A stretch of 64,000 nt of DNA from an uncultured Helicobacter sp. (GCA_949287835.1 CASEHV010000008.1:1-64000), one strand, 5' to 3'. Positions 52,389 through 61,532 are shown, counted from the first letter of the stretch. The notes: generated by a model not told the origin, from the letters alone. Numbers and translations: made by a program.

Positions 52389-53024
52389 CTAGTTTGAAGC
52401 CTCAAGCCTTATAACAATATCCACATATTTGCCTAGTAATTTATCTGGTGTGCTATTAGCTATATTGTAGTCAAAGCGATTTATTCTGCCTCTTAGCTCT
52501 ACTCCTACGACATTCTCTCCATAAGTAGCATAGCAGCCGCAATCTTGCTTGTTATCTTTGCTAATAAGGGTATTTTCTTTATTTATATTTGTTTGAATGA
52601 GTGGATTTTTTGGTTCTTCTTTATCTGGTAAATCTGGACTTCTTATAGGACCTATGATTTTTACACTAAATTCCTGCTCTTTTTTGATGTCATTGATAAT
52701 AAGATTTGCTTTTATTTTATCCCTGCTAGATTCTGTTAGAGACAAATGTGCGTAATGTTTAGAGAAAAATTCATTATCGCTTATTAAGTGATGGTCTCTA
52801 TCGTTATTGAATGTAATAATGCTTTCTATGGATACATTGCCTTCTAAATCTGTAATTCTCCCATCGCTTATGGATATTTTCCCATTAAAAATAGTAAAAA
52901 ATCCGACTACATCGGTTACGCTTAAATGTTTTATAGAAAAACCAACGCTTGAGTGTTGCTCATCTATTACATACTCCTGTGAAAATAGTAATTGAGATAG
53001 TAACAATACTGCGATAAGTCTCAT
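52389..53024 (-). CDS. YceI-family periplasmic protein
   Basis: 211 aa with a signal peptide (MRLIAVLLLSQLLFSQEY). The lipocalin-like barrel YceI domain is clear: YVIDEQHSSVGFSIKHLSVTDVVGFFTIFNGKISI, then RDHHLISDNEFFSKHYAHLSL. YceI proteins bind polyprenoids or isoprenoid quinones. A 47-residue insertion (DLPDKEEPKNPLIQTNINKENTLISKDNKQDCGCY) with a CGC motif interrupts the barrel. Convergent with the MerR gene (2-base gap). Confidence 0.87.
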   Translation of the reverse strand: MRLIAVLLLSQLLFSQEYVIDEQHSSVGFSIKHLSVTDVVGFFTIFNGKISISDGRITDLEGNVSIESIITFNNDRDHHLISDNEFFSKHYAHLSLTESSRDKIKANLIINDIKKEQEFSVKIIGPIRSPDLPDKEEPKNPLIQTNINKENTLISKDNKQDCGCYATYGENVVGVELRGRINRFDYNIANSTPDKLLGKYVDIVIRLEASN

Positions 53025-53158
53025 ATAAACCCTCTATTTTAAATATCGCATATTCTAACACATTAAAAAAATATTATTGTTATACAATTTGCTAGAATCT
53101 ACTTTAGCTAACACTCAAATGTCTGAGTGAGTGCAAATTATTTCTGAAGGTTTAACCC

Positions 53159-54589
53159 ATGTCTAGTTTTGAAACTATCATAGGATTAGAGGTTCACGTC
53201 CAGCTAAATACAAAGACAAAGATTTTCTGCTCTTGTGCTACTAGCTTTGGCGATACTCCAAACACCAATGTCTGCCCTGTGTGTCTGGGGCTCCCTGGCG
53301 CACTTCCTGTGTTAAATAAAGAGGCAGTTGCAAAGGCAATATCCTTTGGCACTGCCATTAATGCAGTCATTAATCAAAACTCTATCTTTGCTAGAAAAAA
53401 TTATTTCTACCCCGATTTGCCAAAGGCATATCAGATTAGTCAATTTGAGATTCCAATCGTAGGAAAGGGTAGCATAGATATAGAGGTAGATGGCAGGATA
53501 AAAACTATCGGCATAACAAGGGCGCATTTAGAGGAAGATGCGGGGAAAAATATACATGATGGCGAAATATCAAAGGTAGATTTAAATCGTGCCTGCACGC
53601 CGCTACTTGAGATTGTAAGTGAGCCTGATATGAGGAGTAGCGATGAGGCTATCGCGTATCTAAAGAAACTGCATTCTATCGTTAGATTCCTAGAAATCTC
53701 TGATGCAAATATGCAGGAAGGTAGCTTTAGATGCGATGCGAATGTATCCATACGACCAAAGGGGGAGAGCAAATTTTTAACTCGTGTAGAGATTAAGAAT
53801 CTAAATAGCTTTAAATTCATACAAAAGGCTATCGAGTATGAGGTGCAAAGGCAGACAGATGCCTACCTAGATAATCGCTATGAAAGCGAAGTGGTGCAAG
53901 AGACTAGGCTTTTTGACACACAGAGGGGAATCACAAAATCCATGCGTGGCAAGGAGGAGAGTGCGGATTATCGCTACTTTAGAGACCCTGATTTATTACC
54001 TGTTTTCCTAGATGATGAGCTAATGCAAAGGGCAAGTAGGATTAAAGAGATGCCGGATAGCAAAGTCAAGCGATATGTAGAGAATCTAGGCTTAAAGCAA
54101 AATGAGGCTATAAGCATTACTCAAGAGTTAGAACTTGTAAAATATTTCGAGTTTTTAATAGAGAATGGAATCAAGGCTAGATTAGCATATAGTTGGCTAT
54201 GCGTAGAGCTACAAGGGAGACTAAAAAATGGCAATACCATAGCTACATGTGGAATCTCAAAGGAGACTTTTCTAGTGTTATTGCGACGCATAGAGGAGAG
54301 TAAGATTAGCGGTAGTGGTGGCAAAGAGGTGCTAGATTATCTAGTAGAGCATGAGGGCGGCGATGTAGATTCTATCATTGCTAAAAAGGGGCTAGAGCAG
54401 GTAAGCGATGATGGGGCAATCCTTAGCGTCATAGATTCTTTGCTAAGTGCCAATGAGGACAAAGTCGCAGAGTATAGAGCAGGTAAGGAGAAAATGCTAG
54501 GATTTTTCGTAGGACAGGTTATGAAGCAGGTAAGGGGTATGAATCCTGTGAGGGTTAATGAATTATTAAAAGAGCGATTGAAAGGATAA
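53159..54589 (+). CDS. gatB: Aspartyl/glutamyl-tRNA amidotransferase subunit B
   Basis: 476 aa; GatB kinase/amidation subunit of GatCAB, which converts Glu-tRNA(Gln) and Asp-tRNA(Asn). Canonical blocks: [75 protein letters not shown]-like [15 protein letters not shown] and [15 protein letters not shown]-terminal YqeY-like tail. The related GatB/YqeY protein is at 57118-57552. Confidence 0.97.
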   Translation: MSSFETIIGLEVHVQLNTKTKIFCSCATSFGDTPNTNVCPVCLGLPGALPVLNKEAVAKAISFGTAINAVINQNSIFARKNYFYPDLPKAYQISQFEIPIVGKGSIDIEVDGRIKTIGITRAHLEEDAGKNIHDGEISKVDLNRACTPLLEIVSEPDMRSSDEAIAYLKKLHSIVRFLEISDANMQEGSFRCDANVSIRPKGESKFLTRVEIKNLNSFKFIQKAIEYEVQRQTDAYLDNRYESEVVQETRLFDTQRGITKSMRGKEESADYRYFRDPDLLPVFLDDELMQRASRIKEMPDSKVKRYVENLGLKQNEAISITQELELVKYFEFLIENGIKARLAYSWLCVELQGRLKNGNTIATCGISKETFLVLLRRIEESKISGSGGKEVLDYLVEHEGGDVDSIIAKKGLEQVSDDGAILSVIDSLLSANEDKVAEYRAGKEKMLGFFVGQVMKQVRGMNPVRVNELLKERLKG

Positions 54590-54591
54590 AT

Positions 54592-55131
54592 ATGTTAATA
54601 AAATTTAAGAATCACACACCAAAAGTTGGCAAAGATGTGCTGATATGTGATGGGGCAAAAGTCATAGGTGAGGTTAGCCTAGCAGATAATGTATCGGTGT
54701 GGTATAACTGCGTTTTGCGTGGCGATGTGAATTATATTTCAATCGGGGAGAATACAAATATCCAAGATTTAACCATGATTCACGTATGGCATAGAGATGA
54801 GGATAGTAATGGCGTGGCAATACAGGGGAGTGGATTCCCAACTATCATAGGAAAGAATGTAACCATAGGGCATAGCTGTATTATACACGCCTGCCATATT
54901 CATGATAACTGCCTCATTGGCATGGGTAGCATTATTATGGATGGTGCAGTCATAGGAGAGAATAGCATTGTGGGAGCTGGTGCGGTCGTTACAAAAGGTA
55001 AAAGCTTTCCTCCAAACTCACTAATATTAGGGAATCCAGCAAAATTCATACGAGAGCTAAAAAGTGAAGAGATTTATGAGATTGCCCAATCTGCTATTAG
55101 ATATGTGAAGTTTAAAAATGATTTCTTGTGA
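54592..55131 (+). CDS. Gamma-class carbonic anhydrase-like hexapeptide protein
   Basis: 179 aa left-handed beta-helix. Zn ligands His are visible in TMIHVWH and IGHSCIIHACHIHDNCLIGMGS, in the gamma-CA pattern; RGDVNYISIGENTNIQD and GAVIGENSIVGAGAVV are hexapeptide repeats. Whether it hydrates CO2 is untested; the YrdA-like subgroup often has other roles. Two bases after gatB and overlapping the next glycosyltransferase by 14 bases. Confidence 0.87.
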   Translation: MLIKFKNHTPKVGKDVLICDGAKVIGEVSLADNVSVWYNCVLRGDVNYISIGENTNIQDLTMIHVWHRDEDSNGVAIQGSGFPTIIGKNVTIGHSCIIHACHIHDNCLIGMGSIIMDGAVIGENSIVGAGAVVTKGKSFPPNSLILGNPAKFIRELKSEEIYEIAQSAIRYVKFKNDFL

Positions 55132-56344
55132 TTTGGATTCTAAAATCGGCATAGTTATATCTGTCTACAATGTAGAGAAATATCTTAGGAAATGCCTAGA
55201 TAGCATTTTAGAGCAGGATTATGGGAATTTCCAAGTATGCTTAGTCAATGACGGCAGTATAGATTCTAGCCTAGAAATCGCATTAGAGTATGTAAATAAA
55301 GATAGTAGATTTATATTGATTGATAAAAAAAATGGCGGGGCATCTAATGCTAGAAATGTAGGCATAGACTTTTTTAGCAAAAAAATCACATTTGATAAAA
55401 CAGATGGAATCTACGCTAATGAATCTTTGCAGATGAAAGCTTATGCCCTAAAAACGACAGAGTGCTTAGATATTGATTATATTATGTTTTTAGATTCTGA
55501 TGATTATTTGCATAAAAATTGTTTTAGCACCTGCATAAAGGATTTGCTAGATAGTAGGGCAAATGTTTTGATGTTTGATTATTTTTTAGATGTCGAGGTG
55601 GATTCTAGCGATGTGCCACCTAAGACATGGTTTGAGATGTATCACTATGATAGCAATAGATTGATAGATAGCAGGGAGTGGCTACTGCAGGGTATGAAAT
55701 GCGATATAAGTCATTTTGCATTTGTATGTTTTGGCATGATTGATTTTAGATTCCTTAGCAGAATACATTTGAGATTCATAGATGGAGTTACGCGAGAGGA
55801 CGTGCATTTTGGCACAATATTATTATTCCTAGCAGATAGTATATACATAGAGACACAAAAGCTATATTACTATCGCATACGGTCTAATAGCATGAGTGGC
55901 TTTGGAGATTCTAGTTTAATTTCTCCTTATATGCAGTCAATTTATGATGCTTTTTTAGATGTCAATACAGCAAAGAGCTATCATGTGGAATCTAGTTTTT
56001 TTATCATGCTTTTAGAGATAATGAAATATGTAGAGGGCAGTGATGAAAAGAGTATTATGCTTAAGGTTGGATTTTTCTCATATCTTATGAAACGTTCTTT
56101 TGCATTATTTAAGTTTAGCAAAGACCCGCTAAATCTAAAGCCAAAATTAAAAATACTAAAGGATTATGTGGAGGATTATTTCCCGCAAAATCTCAATATC
56201 CTCCCCTCTGCTAGTATGATTAGAGAGATAAGGGATTATCGCAAAAGGGGAAATGCAATCCGCTTTTATCTAAAATCCATAGAGAGAGCGGTGGTATATG
56301 CCAAGAGAAAGAAAAAAGCAAAAAATATGCTAAAAACTCTCTAG
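55118..56344 (+). CDS. Family 2 glycosyltransferase
   Basis: 408 aa. GT-A domain in the first ~170 residues: IGIVISVYNVEKYLRKCLDSILEQDYGNFQVCLVNDGSIDSS, NGGASNARNVGIDFF, and the metal-binding DSDDY (IMFLDSDDYLH). The C-terminal ~230 residues are not similar to a named family. Paralogue of the truncated gene at 1-349 (same YNVEKYL..CLDSIL / VNDGS / ALEYV / RNVGID order). Likely LOS or surface glycan. It overlaps the carbonic-anhydrase-like gene by 14 and flgH by 4 bases. Confidence 0.87.
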   Translation: MISCDLDSKIGIVISVYNVEKYLRKCLDSILEQDYGNFQVCLVNDGSIDSSLEIALEYVNKDSRFILIDKKNGGASNARNVGIDFFSKKITFDKTDGIYANESLQMKAYALKTTECLDIDYIMFLDSDDYLHKNCFSTCIKDLLDSRANVLMFDYFLDVEVDSSDVPPKTWFEMYHYDSNRLIDSREWLLQGMKCDISHFAFVCFGMIDFRFLSRIHLRFIDGVTREDVHFGTILLFLADSIYIETQKLYYYRIRSNSMSGFGDSSLISPYMQSIYDAFLDVNTAKSYHVESSFFIMLLEIMKYVEGSDEKSIMLKVGFFSYLMKRSFALFKFSKDPLNLKPKLKILKDYVEDYFPQNLNILPSASMIREIRDYRKRGNAIRFYLKSIERAVVYAKRKKKAKNMLKTL

Positions 56345-57048
56345 TATGGCCAGTTAGATTCTATAGCATCAGTTGTAGGCTTTTTATTTAATGTATCTGA
56401 GATGCTACCTATGCTTACCACAGATATTTTAGAATCTGCTATATATTTGCTATCTATGGTATTGTCTCTTTGTATGTCGTATGGGCGGATTACGCCGCTA
56501 ATTTGCAGTATCTGCTTTTCGCCATTGATTAGCATTTCCTGTTTGCCATAGATGAAATAATTGCCATTTTCCATGACTTTCATGATTCTAGCTGTGATTG
56601 TTAGAGCTAGATTCTGTGCTTGGGAATATGTGCCACCGCCTTGGAAATTGCTCGTATTATTCGGCTTTGTAAGCGTATAATTTACTTGGTCATTTAGATA
56701 TGTCGTATTTGCCTGCTGCTGGGCATCTTGTCCATTGTAGGCAATCTGTGGTGGCGTTACATTCCCACCACTATTACCCGCATATTTCTTATCTACCTTA
56801 AAGTCATTTGTAATATTCTCACGCACATTTACCGTAATCAAATCATCTACACGCATGGCACGTCTATCCGCAAAGAGAGGTCGCTCCCCTTGACCAAATA
56901 AAGAACCCGGTCTTGAGAACTCCATCACAGGGTCCTTTGATGGCATATCATTTACATAATCTGGTGGATTCATATCAATCTCTGGCTGATATGCAAAACT
57001 AACAGATACCATTAGAGATAAAACAAGAGATAGCTTAAGCCCTTTCAT
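56341..57048 (-). CDS. flgH: Flagellar L-ring protein FlgH
   Basis: 235 aa outer-membrane ring subunit. NPPDYV, SLFGQGERPLFADRRAMRVDDLITV, and GNYFIYGKQEMLINGEKQILQISGVIRPYDIQ are the FlgH signatures. The signal peptide MKGLKLSLVLSLMVSVSFAYQ lacks the lipobox Cys of E. coli FlgH, as in H. pylori. It is preceded by an RpoN-type promoter at 57084-57098, fitting the middle-class flagellar regulon. Confidence 0.95.
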   Translation of the reverse strand: MKGLKLSLVLSLMVSVSFAYQPEIDMNPPDYVNDMPSKDPVMEFSRPGSLFGQGERPLFADRRAMRVDDLITVNVRENITNDFKVDKKYAGNSGGNVTPPQIAYNGQDAQQQANTTYLNDQVNYTLTKPNNTSNFQGGGTYSQAQNLALTITARIMKVMENGNYFIYGKQEMLINGEKQILQISGVIRPYDIQRDNTIDSKYIADSKISVVSIGSISDTLNKKPTTDAIESNWPY

Positions 57049-57071
57049 ACTAATCCTTTAGTAAGTTATTG

Positions 57072-57077
57072 TATAAT
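57072..57077 (+). promoter_or_regulatory. -10 box for yqeY overlapping the flgH start site
   Basis: TATAAT on the plus strand, ~41 bases before the yqeY ATG. It coincides with the predicted transcription start of the divergent sigma-54 flgH promoter, so the two polymerases would compete for the same DNA. Confidence 0.45.
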
Positions 57078-57083
57078 TTTCAA

Positions 57084-57098
57084 GCAATTTATATTCCA
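57084..57098 (-). promoter_or_regulatory. RpoN (sigma-54) promoter of flgH
   Basis: On the minus strand TGGAAT-ATAAA-TTGC, the exact -24/-12 spacing (GG at 57097-57096, GC at 57085-57084, consensus TGGCAC-N5-TTGC). The predicted start is near 57072, 24 bases before the flgH ATG. Matches the known RpoN control of hook-basal-body genes in Helicobacter. Confidence 0.7.
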
Positions 57099-57117
57099 GA
57101 TGACTTAAGGATACACG

Positions 57118-57552
57118 ATGAGCATAAAAGATTCTATTTTAAATGATATAAAAGATTCCATGAAAAGCGGCGATACGCAAAAGCGGGACGCACTAAGGAC
57201 GATACATTCTGCATTAAAGCAAGTAGAGGTAGATAAGAGAATCACACTTAGCGATGAGGATTGTATAAAGATTCTAAAAACTGCGCTAAAACAACGAGAA
57301 GACGCTAGGGATAGCTACAAGAGTGCGGGCAGAGAGGACTTAGCACAAAAAGAGGAGTATGAAATATCTCTTATTAATACATATTTGCCAAAGCAGTTAA
57401 GCGATGAAGAACTAGAGAGTGCTTTAAAGGATTTGATTGCAAATCTTGGCGCAAAGGATATAAAAGATTTAGGTAAAGTCATGGGAGCCGCTAAGAGCCT
57501 TGAGGCAAGTGGCAAGAGAATCTCAGATATGGCAAAGAAATTATTACAATAG
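57118..57552 (+). CDS. yqeY: GatB/YqeY domain protein
   Basis: 144 aa YqeY: SILNDIKDSMKSGDTQKRDALRTIHSALKQVEVDKRI and the C-terminal LGKVMGAAKSLEASGKRISDMAKKLLQ. Shares the fold of the tail domain of GatB (also in this window), likely an amidotransferase-associated tRNA-binding accessory. Small cytoplasmic protein of standard length, divergent from flgH. Confidence 0.93.
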   Translation: MSIKDSILNDIKDSMKSGDTQKRDALRTIHSALKQVEVDKRITLSDEDCIKILKTALKQREDARDSYKSAGREDLAQKEEYEISLINTYLPKQLSDEELESALKDLIANLGAKDIKDLGKVMGAAKSLEASGKRISDMAKKLLQ

Positions 57553-57613
57553 TTTATTTTAATGCAATTTATAGGTTAGAATACCCCTATATTTTGCTAC
57601 AAAAGGATTTGAT

Positions 57614-58576
57614 ATGAAAAGAAGAGAATTTTTAGATTTATCGTTAAAAATGGGCGTTGGCATGGCACTGGGTGCGTCTGCACTAAATTCTGCCTTTGCT
57701 AATCAAAAAGTTAAAAGAATGGCAGATTCAGGTTTAGATGCACTATCTAGCACTCGTGTGTTAAATAATAGCGTTAGGATTCCCGTAATGGGCTTTGGCA
57801 CTTCACGAGTAAAGGGGAAAGAGGGCATTGCCGCCATAACTGAGGCATTAAAATTTGGCTACAAACTCATAGATACTGCACAAATGTATGATACAGAAAA
57901 GGAAATTGCCGCTGCTATAAGTGCTAGTGGCGTTAATAGAAAAGATATTTTCATCACTTCTAAAATCGATAATTATCAAGGCACATATAATGACGCTATG
58001 GAATCTTTTCATGCAAGCCTTGAGAATCTAAAAACAGATTACCTAGATTTATATCTCATACATTTCCCAGAGCCAACTGATTTTAAAGACAAATGGCTAG
58101 AGAGGGATTTAGAGATTTGGAGTGCCATGGAAAAGCTTTATGCGGATAAGAAAATAAGGGCAATTGGTGTTAGTAATTTCTATGAGAAACATCTAAAAGC
58201 TTTTCTACCAAAATGTAATGTAAAACCTGCGGTAAATCAAATTGAGATTCACCCATTCTATGTAGAGGAAAAGCTAATAGCGATGTGCAGGGAACATGGC
58301 ATGATTATGGAGGCTTATTCACCATTATCAAGGGGTGGGGAAGTATTAGAGAATCCTCTTCTAAAATCAATGGCTAAGAAATACAATAAAAGCGTATCTC
58401 AGATTATGATTCGCTGGAGTATGCAGATGGGATTTATCCCGATTCCTAGGTCTATGAATGCAGGTAGAATTAGAGAGAATGGAAGTGTCTTTGACTTTGT
58501 CATATCTGGCACAGACATGCACGAGATTCTCTCATTAAAATCTATTGATAAAAAACTCATTCCTGTGCAAAAATAG
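57614..58576 (+). CDS. Tat-exported aldo/keto reductase
   Basis: 320 aa. The Tat signal (MKRREFLDLSLKMGVGMALG, twin Arg then FLDLS and a hydrophobic run ending ALNSAFA) is followed by a NADPH-dependent aldo/keto reductase: IPVMGFGTSR, catalytic Asp/Tyr in DTAQMYDTEKE, Lys in FITSKID and His in YLIHFPEP. The substrate is unknown. AKRs are normally cytoplasmic, so the export signal is unusual. It ends directly against glpK on the opposite strand. Confidence 0.88.
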   Translation: MKRREFLDLSLKMGVGMALGASALNSAFANQKVKRMADSGLDALSSTRVLNNSVRIPVMGFGTSRVKGKEGIAAITEALKFGYKLIDTAQMYDTEKEIAAAISASGVNRKDIFITSKIDNYQGTYNDAMESFHASLENLKTDYLDLYLIHFPEPTDFKDKWLERDLEIWSAMEKLYADKKIRAIGVSNFYEKHLKAFLPKCNVKPAVNQIEIHPFYVEEKLIAMCREHGMIMEAYSPLSRGGEVLENPLLKSMAKKYNKSVSQIMIRWSMQMGFIPIPRSMNAGRIRENGSVFDFVISGTDMHEILSLKSIDKKLIPVQK

Positions 58577-60049
58577 CTACTCCGCCCAGCCCCTAGCCCT
58601 CTGCACAGCTTTTTGCCAGAATCTAAACATATCCTCTACCTCTTGTTTATTCTTTTGAGGTTTAAAGATTCTATCACTTTCCCATTTAATCTCATCTATG
58701 CTATTAAAATACCCCACGCCAAGACCCGCTAGATAGCCTGCGCCAAGAGCGGTAGTCTCTATAATCTTTGCCCTTTTAATCTCAAAGCCAAATAAATCTG
58801 CTTGAATCTGCATAAGACAATCACTCGCACTAGCGCCGCCATCTACCCTTATCTCCACACATCTCTCTCCTAAATCCATCTCCATTTGCAAAATAATCTC
58901 ATAGACTTGAAAGGCAATGCCCTCAAGTGTCGCACGCGCTATATGTGCATCTGTGCTATCACGTGTGATTCCAAAAATAGCACCCCTTGCGTATTGATCC
59001 CAGTGCGGCGCCCCTAGTCCACTTAGCGCTGGGACAAAATAGATTCCGCCATTATCCTCACTTGCAAGGGTATTAATGTCTTTGGAATCTCGTATAATCT
59101 TTAGTCCATCTCGTAGCCATTGTATAGCCGCCCCGCCGATAAATACTCCGCCCTCTAGTGCGTAGGTAACCTCATCTTTTATCTGCCATGCTATGGTAGT
59201 TAGAATCTTATTTTTGCTAAAGGTTGGTTTATTTCCTGTATTCATCAGTAAAAAGCAACCCGTGCCATAGGTGCTTTTCATCATGCCCTTACTCACACAC
59301 ATCTGCCCAAAAAGTGCTGCTTGCTGGTCTCCTGCGATGCCTGCTATGGCTATCTTGCTATCTACCCAACGAGTTGCCGCATATCCATAAATCTCACTAG
59401 AGCCTCTCACCTCTGGCAGTATCTTTTCTGGAATCCCAAAAAGTTCTAATAATTCTCTATCCCACTCTAGTGTGTGGATATTAAAAAGCATGGTGCGGGA
59501 GGCATTGCTTACATCTGTTACATGCACGTCTTTTCTTGTGAGATTATAGATTAGCCATGTATCCACAGTGCCAAAGCATAGCTCTCCACGCTCTGCCCTT
59601 TCCCTAGCATTGCTTACATTATCCAAAATCCACTTTATCTTACTAGCGCAAAAGTAGGCATCGATGACTAGCCCACTTTTTTGGAATATCATGTCGGCAT
59701 AATCTTTTTTTAATGATTCACAAAAATCCGCACTGCGTCTATCCTGCCACACAATGGCATTATAGATTGGCTCTCCGCTCTGCCTATCCCATATAATCGT
59801 AGTCTCCCTTTGATTTGTGATTCCCATAGCGGCAATGTCTCTAGCGTTTAGCCCAGATTTTGCCAAAGCCTCTGTGAGAGTGGATATTTGCGAACTCCAT
59901 AGCTCCTTTGGGTCATGCTCTACCCATGAGTTTTTCGGATAAATCTGCTTAAAATCCTTCTTGGCACTAGCGATGATATTGCCATGTCTATCAAATATCA
60001 ATGTCCGCGATGAGGTCGTGCCTTGGTCTAGCGCCATGAGGTATTTCAT
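58577..60049 (-). CDS. glpK: Glycerol kinase
   Basis: 490 aa FGGY kinase; LMALDQGTTSSRTLIFD at the N-terminus, GWVEHDP-like SWVEHDPKELW, GTGCFLLMNTG, and the C-terminal VRVDGGASASDCLMQ signature region (EIRVDGGASASDCLMQIQAD). Phosphorylates glycerol to glycerol-3-phosphate. glpF and glpD are not in the window. Not a core gene of H. pylori, so it is a sign of a different species. Starts ATG 60049 with AAGGAGATTCA. Confidence 0.96.
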   Translation of the reverse strand: MKYLMALDQGTTSSRTLIFDRHGNIIASAKKDFKQIYPKNSWVEHDPKELWSSQISTLTEALAKSGLNARDIAAMGITNQRETTIIWDRQSGEPIYNAIVWQDRRSADFCESLKKDYADMIFQKSGLVIDAYFCASKIKWILDNVSNARERAERGELCFGTVDTWLIYNLTRKDVHVTDVSNASRTMLFNIHTLEWDRELLELFGIPEKILPEVRGSSEIYGYAATRWVDSKIAIAGIAGDQQAALFGQMCVSKGMMKSTYGTGCFLLMNTGNKPTFSKNKILTTIAWQIKDEVTYALEGGVFIGGAAIQWLRDGLKIIRDSKDINTLASEDNGGIYFVPALSGLGAPHWDQYARGAIFGITRDSTDAHIARATLEGIAFQVYEIILQMEMDLGERCVEIRVDGGASASDCLMQIQADLFGFEIKRAKIIETTALGAGYLAGLGVGYFNSIDEIKWESDRIFKPQKNKQEVEDMFRFWQKAVQRARGWAE

Positions 60050-60161
60050 TGAATCTCCTTTTTACCCTAATGCAATTCCAAAAATTTATAGAATCCCCCC
60101 AACGATTTAATATCTCTTTTTAGTCAAGATAAGAATCTCATAGATATTGCCATGTTTAGCA

Positions 60162-61400
60162 CTAAGATTCTTCATCTTCTTGGCTATCTTCTTTGATTAA
60201 CTCTTTTGTGATGAAAAATGGGGTGTTATCTAGCTTTGCATTGGTAATAAAGCTATCTAACTCTGCTTTGCTATCATTGGCAAAGGTTTGGAAATGCTGT
60301 TTTTTCTTACCTTCTAGTTGTGTTCTCGTGGTCTTTATCTGCCCTAGCGGGTTGATTGGCTTATTATTCTTATAGACGCCAAAGTGTAGATGTGGTCCTG
60401 TGCTAAGTCCTGTGCTGCCTACATAGCCTATGATTGTGCCTTGTCTAACCCATGTGCCGACTTTAGAGTTTTTGGCAATTTTACTCATGTGTGCATATAA
60501 TGTGCGTATGCCACCGCTATGGCTAATCTCGACTGCATTTCCATATCCTCCTCTAGGACCTGAATATGTGATTCTACCATCGCCTGCTGCCTTTATAGGA
60601 GTGCCTGTAACTGCGGCTAAATCCACGCCATAATGCGGTCTTACATAGCCTAGCACGGGGTGCTTTCTACCTGTGGAGAATTTCGAACTAATCCTTCTAT
60701 ACTTTACAGGCGTGATGAGGAAAAAGCTAGTCATCTCCTTGCCATTTATATCATAGTATCGATTCTCATAGCCAAAGAGATAGTTAAAATTCCTGCTATG
60801 CTCTGTGGCTATTGCTTGAATCTCTGCGTTTCCTATGGGTCTGCCTAGTCTGTATTTGCGAAGATATATCACTGCTACTCTATCGCCTTTTTGCATAGTG
60901 TTTCGAATCTTATAGGCATTTAGAAACTCGCCATTTAGCCTTGCATCTTGAGTAGCACTATATAATGCCGATGAGGGACCGCTACTATCAACCCTTGCCA
61001 CCACCTTTTGCTTTGTCTGAAGAGATATAATCGGAATGATTTCTAGCTCGTAGTTTTGAATCTTTTGATTAAAAAAGATTCTAACCTGCGTATCTTGGTT
61101 TAGTGAAAGAAAGGCTTGCAGTAAAAAGCCATTAGAATCCCGCAGTATAAAGACATCAGAATCTGTCCTCACATCTGCTACTAATTCCTTATCCTCTGGG
61201 GATAGATTGAAATATGTCTTTTCTGGAATCCCATTTTTATTAAAAAAACCCAGCAGAGTAGAGCCATACTCCCATTTCTGCTTATCTACATAGGTGGCAT
61301 AAAATGTATTTGTTTTTACTTGTTTTTCATTATTGGTACTTTCCTCTCCAAAAGCTAAGTTAAATAATGAAAATATTACGATAAATAACACCGCCCTCAT
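60162..61400 (-). CDS. csd3: Csd3/HdpA-type M23 peptidase, cell shape
   Basis: 412 aa. Signal peptide/TM start (MRAVLFIVIFSLFNLAFG), a long N-terminal inhibitory/LysM-like part, and a C-terminal LytM domain: HPVLGYVRPHYGVDLAAVTGTPIKA (His and Asp ligands) and TGLSTGPHLHFGVYKN (HxH). In H. pylori Csd3 this D,D-endopeptidase/carboxypeptidase trims peptidoglycan cross-links needed for helical shape. Assigned because of the full length and N-terminal domain, not M23 alone. Confidence 0.85.
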   Translation of the reverse strand: MRAVLFIVIFSLFNLAFGEESTNNEKQVKTNTFYATYVDKQKWEYGSTLLGFFNKNGIPEKTYFNLSPEDKELVADVRTDSDVFILRDSNGFLLQAFLSLNQDTQVRIFFNQKIQNYELEIIPIISLQTKQKVVARVDSSGPSSALYSATQDARLNGEFLNAYKIRNTMQKGDRVAVIYLRKYRLGRPIGNAEIQAIATEHSRNFNYLFGYENRYYDINGKEMTSFFLITPVKYRRISSKFSTGRKHPVLGYVRPHYGVDLAAVTGTPIKAAGDGRITYSGPRGGYGNAVEISHSGGIRTLYAHMSKIAKNSKVGTWVRQGTIIGYVGSTGLSTGPHLHFGVYKNNKPINPLGQIKTTRTQLEGKKKQHFQTFANDSKAELDSFITNAKLDNTPFFITKELIKEDSQEDEES

Positions 61401-61436
61401 CTAAACCCCTAAAAATATTGTAAAATGTACCGATTA

Positions 61437-61451
61437 TGGCATTATATTTGC
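61437..61451 (+). promoter_or_regulatory. RpoN (sigma-54) promoter upstream of ORF58-flgM
   Basis: TGGCAT-TATAT-TTGC on the plus strand fits the -24/-12 consensus TGGCAC-N5-TTGC with exact spacing. The predicted start is near 61463, 70 bases before the 58-codon ORF and ~305 before flgM. A sigma-70-type promoter (TTGATA 61463-61468, 16 bases, TATAAT 61485-61490) follows in the same gap. Confidence 0.65.
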
Positions 61452-61462
61452 TAGTTTGCAAT

Positions 61463-61490
61463 TTGATATTGTATCTTTTTAATATATAAT
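61463..61490 (+). promoter_or_regulatory. Sigma-70 promoter upstream of ORF58
   Basis: TTGATA (61463-61468), a 16-base spacer and TATAAT (61485-61490), a good match to the housekeeping consensus; predicted start ~61497, 36 bases before the ATG at 61533. Dual control with the RpoN-type site 12 bases upstream would be a plausible arrangement for a flagellar regulator. Confidence 0.5.
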
Positions 61491-61532
61491 TTCTTTAATG
61501 TATTAGGAAGGAACTATATTAAGGGGTTAATC

